In this document: positions 5,321-7,865 of the stretch, in pieces
Position numbering within the stretch: position 1 is the first letter of the stretch
Layout of the letters: each line of letters starts with the position of its first letter
Assembly: GCA_003162595.1 (NCBI GenBank)
Contig: PMNJ01000263.1
Span: 1-7,865 of the forward strand
Direction of reading: 5' to 3'
DNA length: 7,865 bases
Source: Bacteroidales bacterium
GTDB lineage: Bacteria > Bacteroidota > Bacteroidia > Bacteroidales > VadinHA17
The notes under the pieces: model-generated
Told to the model about the DNA's origin: nothing
What the model saw: only the letters and a program-made list of their open reading frames with translations
The model's database searches: none
Translations under genes and position numbers: made by a program

Positions 5321-6475
5321 TTATTTTTTACTTAAAGAGGCATAATAATCGTTGAAAATACCATTGATAAGTGGCCTGTAATAAAGCCAGAAGAATCTTC
5401 GTGTATCATCCGTTTTATCGGAAAAGAGAATTCCTTTCAGTTTTTCAACACCTTTAATCCTGGCAGTCCAGTAAGGTACATTGTATGTTGCAAAATCTCC
5501 TGAAAAATAATATGTTCTCTGTGTCACCGGATCCTGAACAACTGCAGGGAACTCACTCTGTAATGCATTGTTAACTAAAAGAGAATCACCTAATGGAGTT
5601 GTATCAAGCTTAAACTTTGAAATGACGTTATTCTGAAGAGGGTCAATAATATCAAACCACTGGTCAAATGCAACTGATGGGACGACACCATATTTCTTTG
5701 AGGAGGCTTCATCTGTTATTATCTGGGGCAACGAATTCTTCAGTTGTTTCCCTTCTTCGAGGACAACTATATCTTTTTCTTTCAGAATAACAACTCCAGG
5801 TTTTGTAAATTTCCATGGCATCTTATACTCTTTTCGGTACATAGCAGTCATCCATACAGGGAAATCTTTGATTGTGGTATCAAGAGAGCTGAAGTACTTT
5901 CCGGTCCAGCCCGAGAAAGTTATTCCAAGTTTTTCCTGTGTTCTGACAGATTCAAACTGTGCTGTCGGATAATCGAAAGAGTTATATTCCATAATAATGA
6001 GTTTATTCCTGTCTTTCATTTCTTTAAGAAGCAGAAAGTCATTATTATTAAGTCCACCATAAATTTTTCTCGATTTGCGGCTTTTATTTATGCCTCTGTA
6101 CCAATCATTAAAAAAGACTCCGTAGGTATCTGCAAAATATATTGCATCATTTTTGTCTGCCAGACTAATCAGATCTGTGAGCCTATAATCATTTCTGTCC
6201 CATTTGTGATCACGAAGAGGTCTCTGGGGGAAAAAACCGAAATAATCTTTTTTATAGGAATAACTTGTTTTACTTTCTTTTTTTACAAATCTTTTGTTAG
6301 TCAGAATCCAGTTAAATGATTTGTGATGTTCACGTTCGAGTGTTGGAACAGTCTTATCAACTATAATTATATCCAATGGCTTTTTCGATTGAACACTCCA
6401 TCGGATCAGATTAATTACTGGCAGGGCAATAATTACTGCCAGGATGATAACTACAATAAGCAGAGTTTTTTTCAT
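5321..6475 (-). CDS. Membrane-anchored conserved protein of unknown function
   Basis: The product has 384 residues. Residues about 4-24 form a hydrophobic N-terminal segment after MKKT and are followed by R25, so it is either an uncleaved anchor or a signal peptide; no lipobox cysteine is present. The rest is soluble and probably periplasmic. Recognisable blocks are DIIIVDKTVP (35-44), HHKSFNWILTNKRFV (about 49-63), DYFGFFP (77-83), DAIYFADTYGVF (110-121) and LIIMEYNSFDYPT (about 159-171). The alternation of hydrophobic strands ending in Asp or Glu suggests an alpha/beta Rossmann-like first half, loosely like glutamine-amidotransferase-type folds, but no catalytic Cys/His set is visible and I do not assign an enzyme activity. 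It lies 151 bp downstream of the transpeptidase gene on the same strand with a weak hairpin between them, so a separate transcript is more likely than an operon. Its own terminator follows directly. Confidence 0.9.
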   Translation of the reverse strand: MKKTLLIVVIILAVIIALPVINLIRWSVQSKKPLDIIIVDKTVPTLEREHHKSFNWILTNKRFVKKESKTSYSYKKDYFGFFPQRPLRDHKWDRNDYRLTDLISLADKNDAIYFADTYGVFFNDWYRGINKSRKSRKIYGGLNNNDFLLLKEMKDRNKLIIMEYNSFDYPTAQFESVRTQEKLGITFSGWTGKYFSSLDTTIKDFPVWMTAMYRKEYKMPWKFTKPGVVILKEKDIVVLEEGKQLKNSLPQIITDEASSKKYGVVPSVAFDQWFDIIDPLQNNVISKFKLDTTPLGDSLLVNNALQSEFPAVVQDPVTQRTYYFSGDFATYNVPYWTARIKGVEKLKGILFSDKTDDTRRFFWLYYRPLINGIFNDYYASLSKK

Positions 6476-6601
6476 AACTGAATATATCTGAAAGTATTCA
6501 AATACAATAACTATAACCCGATTATTTTCAAAAAATTAAAATCAATTGTTAAAAGTATTAATTTATTTTTTTTAAAGAAAATAAATTTGAGGCAATTTAG
6601 T

Positions 6602-6624
6602 AAAAAATATTGAACCACAATACT
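6602..6624 (-). terminator. Weak hairpin terminator after gamma-glutamyltranspeptidase
   Basis: On the minus strand AGTATTG (6624-6618) can pair with CAATATT (6612-6606), seven pairs with one G-U, over a five-base loop. A T run to 6602 follows. It begins two bases after the stop codon. The stem is AT-rich and short, so termination may be partial. Confidence 0.45.
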
Positions 6625-6626
6625 GC

Positions 6627-7865
6627 TTAGTAGCCACAGGATGAATTATTGCCTCTTTTGTCAGCGCCTCCGGCTATTTTAGCTCCGGGCAGTATCATGA
6701 TAGCATTGATACTGCCTATTGATGCGCGTTCCTTTAATATATGACCCATATCTGTAAGCTTTTTAGAAGAAATGCTGTCAATCGCATCTTTTTCGAAGCT
6801 AATCCAGTCGGGTAACCATTGATGATGAAACCTTCCTGCATTGACTGCCTGCCCGATACTCATCCCAAAATCGAGCACATTAACAATTACCTGGAAAACC
6901 GTTGTGGGAATAGTTGAACCTCCAGGGGATCCTAACACAAGAAAAAGCTTCCCCTCTTTTTCTACAATCGACGGAGTCATCGAGCTCAGCATCCTTTTTC
7001 CGGGTTGAACAGAATTGGCTTCACCACCCACCAGTCCGTACATGTTAGGGAAACCTGGTTTTACAGAAAAATCATCCATCTGATTATTAAGTATAAATCC
7101 TGCACTGTCAACAACAATACTGTTGCCGAACGAGTTGTTTAAAGTGGTAGTCGCAGCAACAGCGTTTCCTGCGTCATCGACAACTGAATAATGAGTAGTT
7201 TCCTCACTTGCATATCCTTCCGGGGAGCCTGGCATTATTTCCAGTGAAAGGGAAGCTCTATTTTTATTAAAATCACTCATACGGTTAAGGAGGTATTTTC
7301 TACTAACCAACTGACCAACAGGTATTTTAACAAAATCAGGATCGCCAGGGTATTCCGATCTGTCTGCAAAAGCTCTTCTCTCGGCCTCCACCATCAGATG
7401 AATTGTCTGGGAGGAATTGAACCCCCATTCCTTTACAGGATATGGTTCTATCATCTTTAAAAGCTGGATAAGAATAATCCCTCCGCTTGAAGGAGGTGGT
7501 ACAGTAATAATCTTATAACCTTTATAGTCGGTGGTAAGGGGCACTCTTGAAACTGATCTGTATTCATTCAGATCCTGTTCCGATATAATCCCATTGGCTC
7601 TTTTCATCTCTCTGACCAGAAGGCGGGCTGTTCTTCCGGAATAGAATCCATCGCGACCATAATCCCTTATTCTCTTTAGAGTCTCAGCGAGGGAACTCTG
7701 AATGAGAATATCTCCCTCCTTCCACAATGAATCCTTCACAAAAGCAGGTCTGAAAACGTTTCTGCCGATAAATAAAATCCTGTTTGCATTCAGGTCTGCA
7801 GCTTGCCTCTTCGTTACAGGAAATCCTTTTTCAGCAAGATCGATTGCCGGCTGAATTACCTCTTT
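6627..7865 (-). CDS. ggt: Gamma-glutamyltranspeptidase, N-terminus outside the window
   Basis: The frame is open from the window edge to TAA at 6627-6629, giving 412 residues. A GTG at 7737-7739 is internal, not the start: upstream codons read KEVIQPAIDLAEKGFPVTKR, typical of the family. The enzyme transfers or hydrolyses the gamma-glutamyl group of glutathione and related peptides, usually in the periplasm after autocleavage into two subunits. The nucleophile is the first Thr of TTHYSVVDDAGNAVA (codon 7197-7199); cleavage before it makes the small subunit. Other family signatures are PPPSSGG, EAERRAFADRSEY, LNNQMDDFSVKPG (substrate-binding Asp), LSSMTP (the paired Ser) and GSPGGS (oxyanion glycines). 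The C-terminus ends GGADKRGNNSSCGY, matching the usual GGADPR...GY ending. Compared with the Escherichia coli enzyme, roughly the first 150-180 residues are missing, including the signal peptide and the substrate-binding Arg of the large subunit. All visible catalytic residues are intact. Confidence 0.96.
   Translation of the reverse strand, partial: KEVIQPAIDLAEKGFPVTKRQAADLNANRILFIGRNVFRPAFVKDSLWKEGDILIQSSLAETLKRIRDYGRDGFYSGRTARLLVREMKRANGIISEQDLNEYRSVSRVPLTTDYKGYKIITVPPPSSGGIILIQLLKMIEPYPVKEWGFNSSQTIHLMVEAERRAFADRSEYPGDPDFVKIPVGQLVSRKYLLNRMSDFNKNRASLSLEIMPGSPEGYASEETTHYSVVDDAGNAVAATTTLNNSFGNSIVVDSAGFILNNQMDDFSVKPGFPNMYGLVGGEANSVQPGKRMLSSMTPSIVEKEGKLFLVLGSPGGSTIPTTVFQVIVNVLDFGMSIGQAVNAGRFHHQWLPDWISFEKDAIDSISSKKLTDMGHILKERASIGSINAIMILPGAKIAGGADKRGNNSSCGY

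Noticed and set aside
5744..6319. 191-codon plus-strand open frame
   Set aside because: It is fully antisense to the membrane-anchored protein, is rich in Phe, Ile and Cys as expected from reversed Lys/Asp-rich codons, and has no convincing start signal.
6480..6600. Promoter for the membrane-anchored protein (TGTATTTG with an upstream TTTG)
   Set aside because: One consensus base is wrong and the 22-base gap is too long; the region is so AT-rich that chance matches are expected.
7737..7739. GTG as the start of gamma-glutamyltranspeptidase
   Set aside because: The frame stays open to the window edge and the upstream codons match conserved family sequence, so the gene is cut by the window, not truncated.

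Overview
The window looks like a piece of a Bacteroidota chromosome. The inference rests on the low GC content, starts that mostly lack a Shine-Dalgarno sequence, a small double-glycine leader peptide of the kind common in Bacteroidetes, a TPR-CHAT protein with a signal peptide, and the style of the gamma-glutamyltranspeptidase. I cannot name a genus.

Layout. Positions 1-111 are an A/C-rich leader with short repeats. A plus-strand gene (112-1122) encodes a membrane protein with a charged helical cytoplasmic half, one transmembrane segment and C-terminal TPRs. It converges on, and overlaps by 43 bp, a large minus-strand gene (1080-3860). That gene encodes a signal peptide, about six TPRs, a CHAT caspase-like protease domain with an intact His/Cys pair, and a C-terminal membrane anchor. 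Just upstream of the CHAT gene on the same strand is an unlisted 55-residue gene (4002-4169). Its product has a VRGG double-glycine motif followed by a 17-residue tail. A strong intrinsic terminator (3930-3971) separates it from the CHAT gene. A 432-bp divergent spacer (4170-4601) carries twelve degenerate 8-bp repeats.

A plus-strand gene (4602-4910) encodes a small His/Cys-rich, probably zinc-binding protein. The 410-bp stretch after it holds short repeats, a possible IS-end relic and a clear hairpin terminator. Two minus-strand genes follow: a membrane-anchored protein of unknown function (5321-6475), and gamma-glutamyltranspeptidase (6627 to the window edge), whose N-terminus lies outside the window.

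How the genes may work together. The first block (TPR membrane protein, TPR-CHAT protease, GG peptide) is the candidate system. The hypothesis is that an exported CHAT protease acts on, or is controlled by, the small GG peptide, with the TPR membrane protein as a sensor or regulator. This is inference from adjacency, orientation and domain content. The right-hand genes look like ordinary envelope or periplasmic functions.
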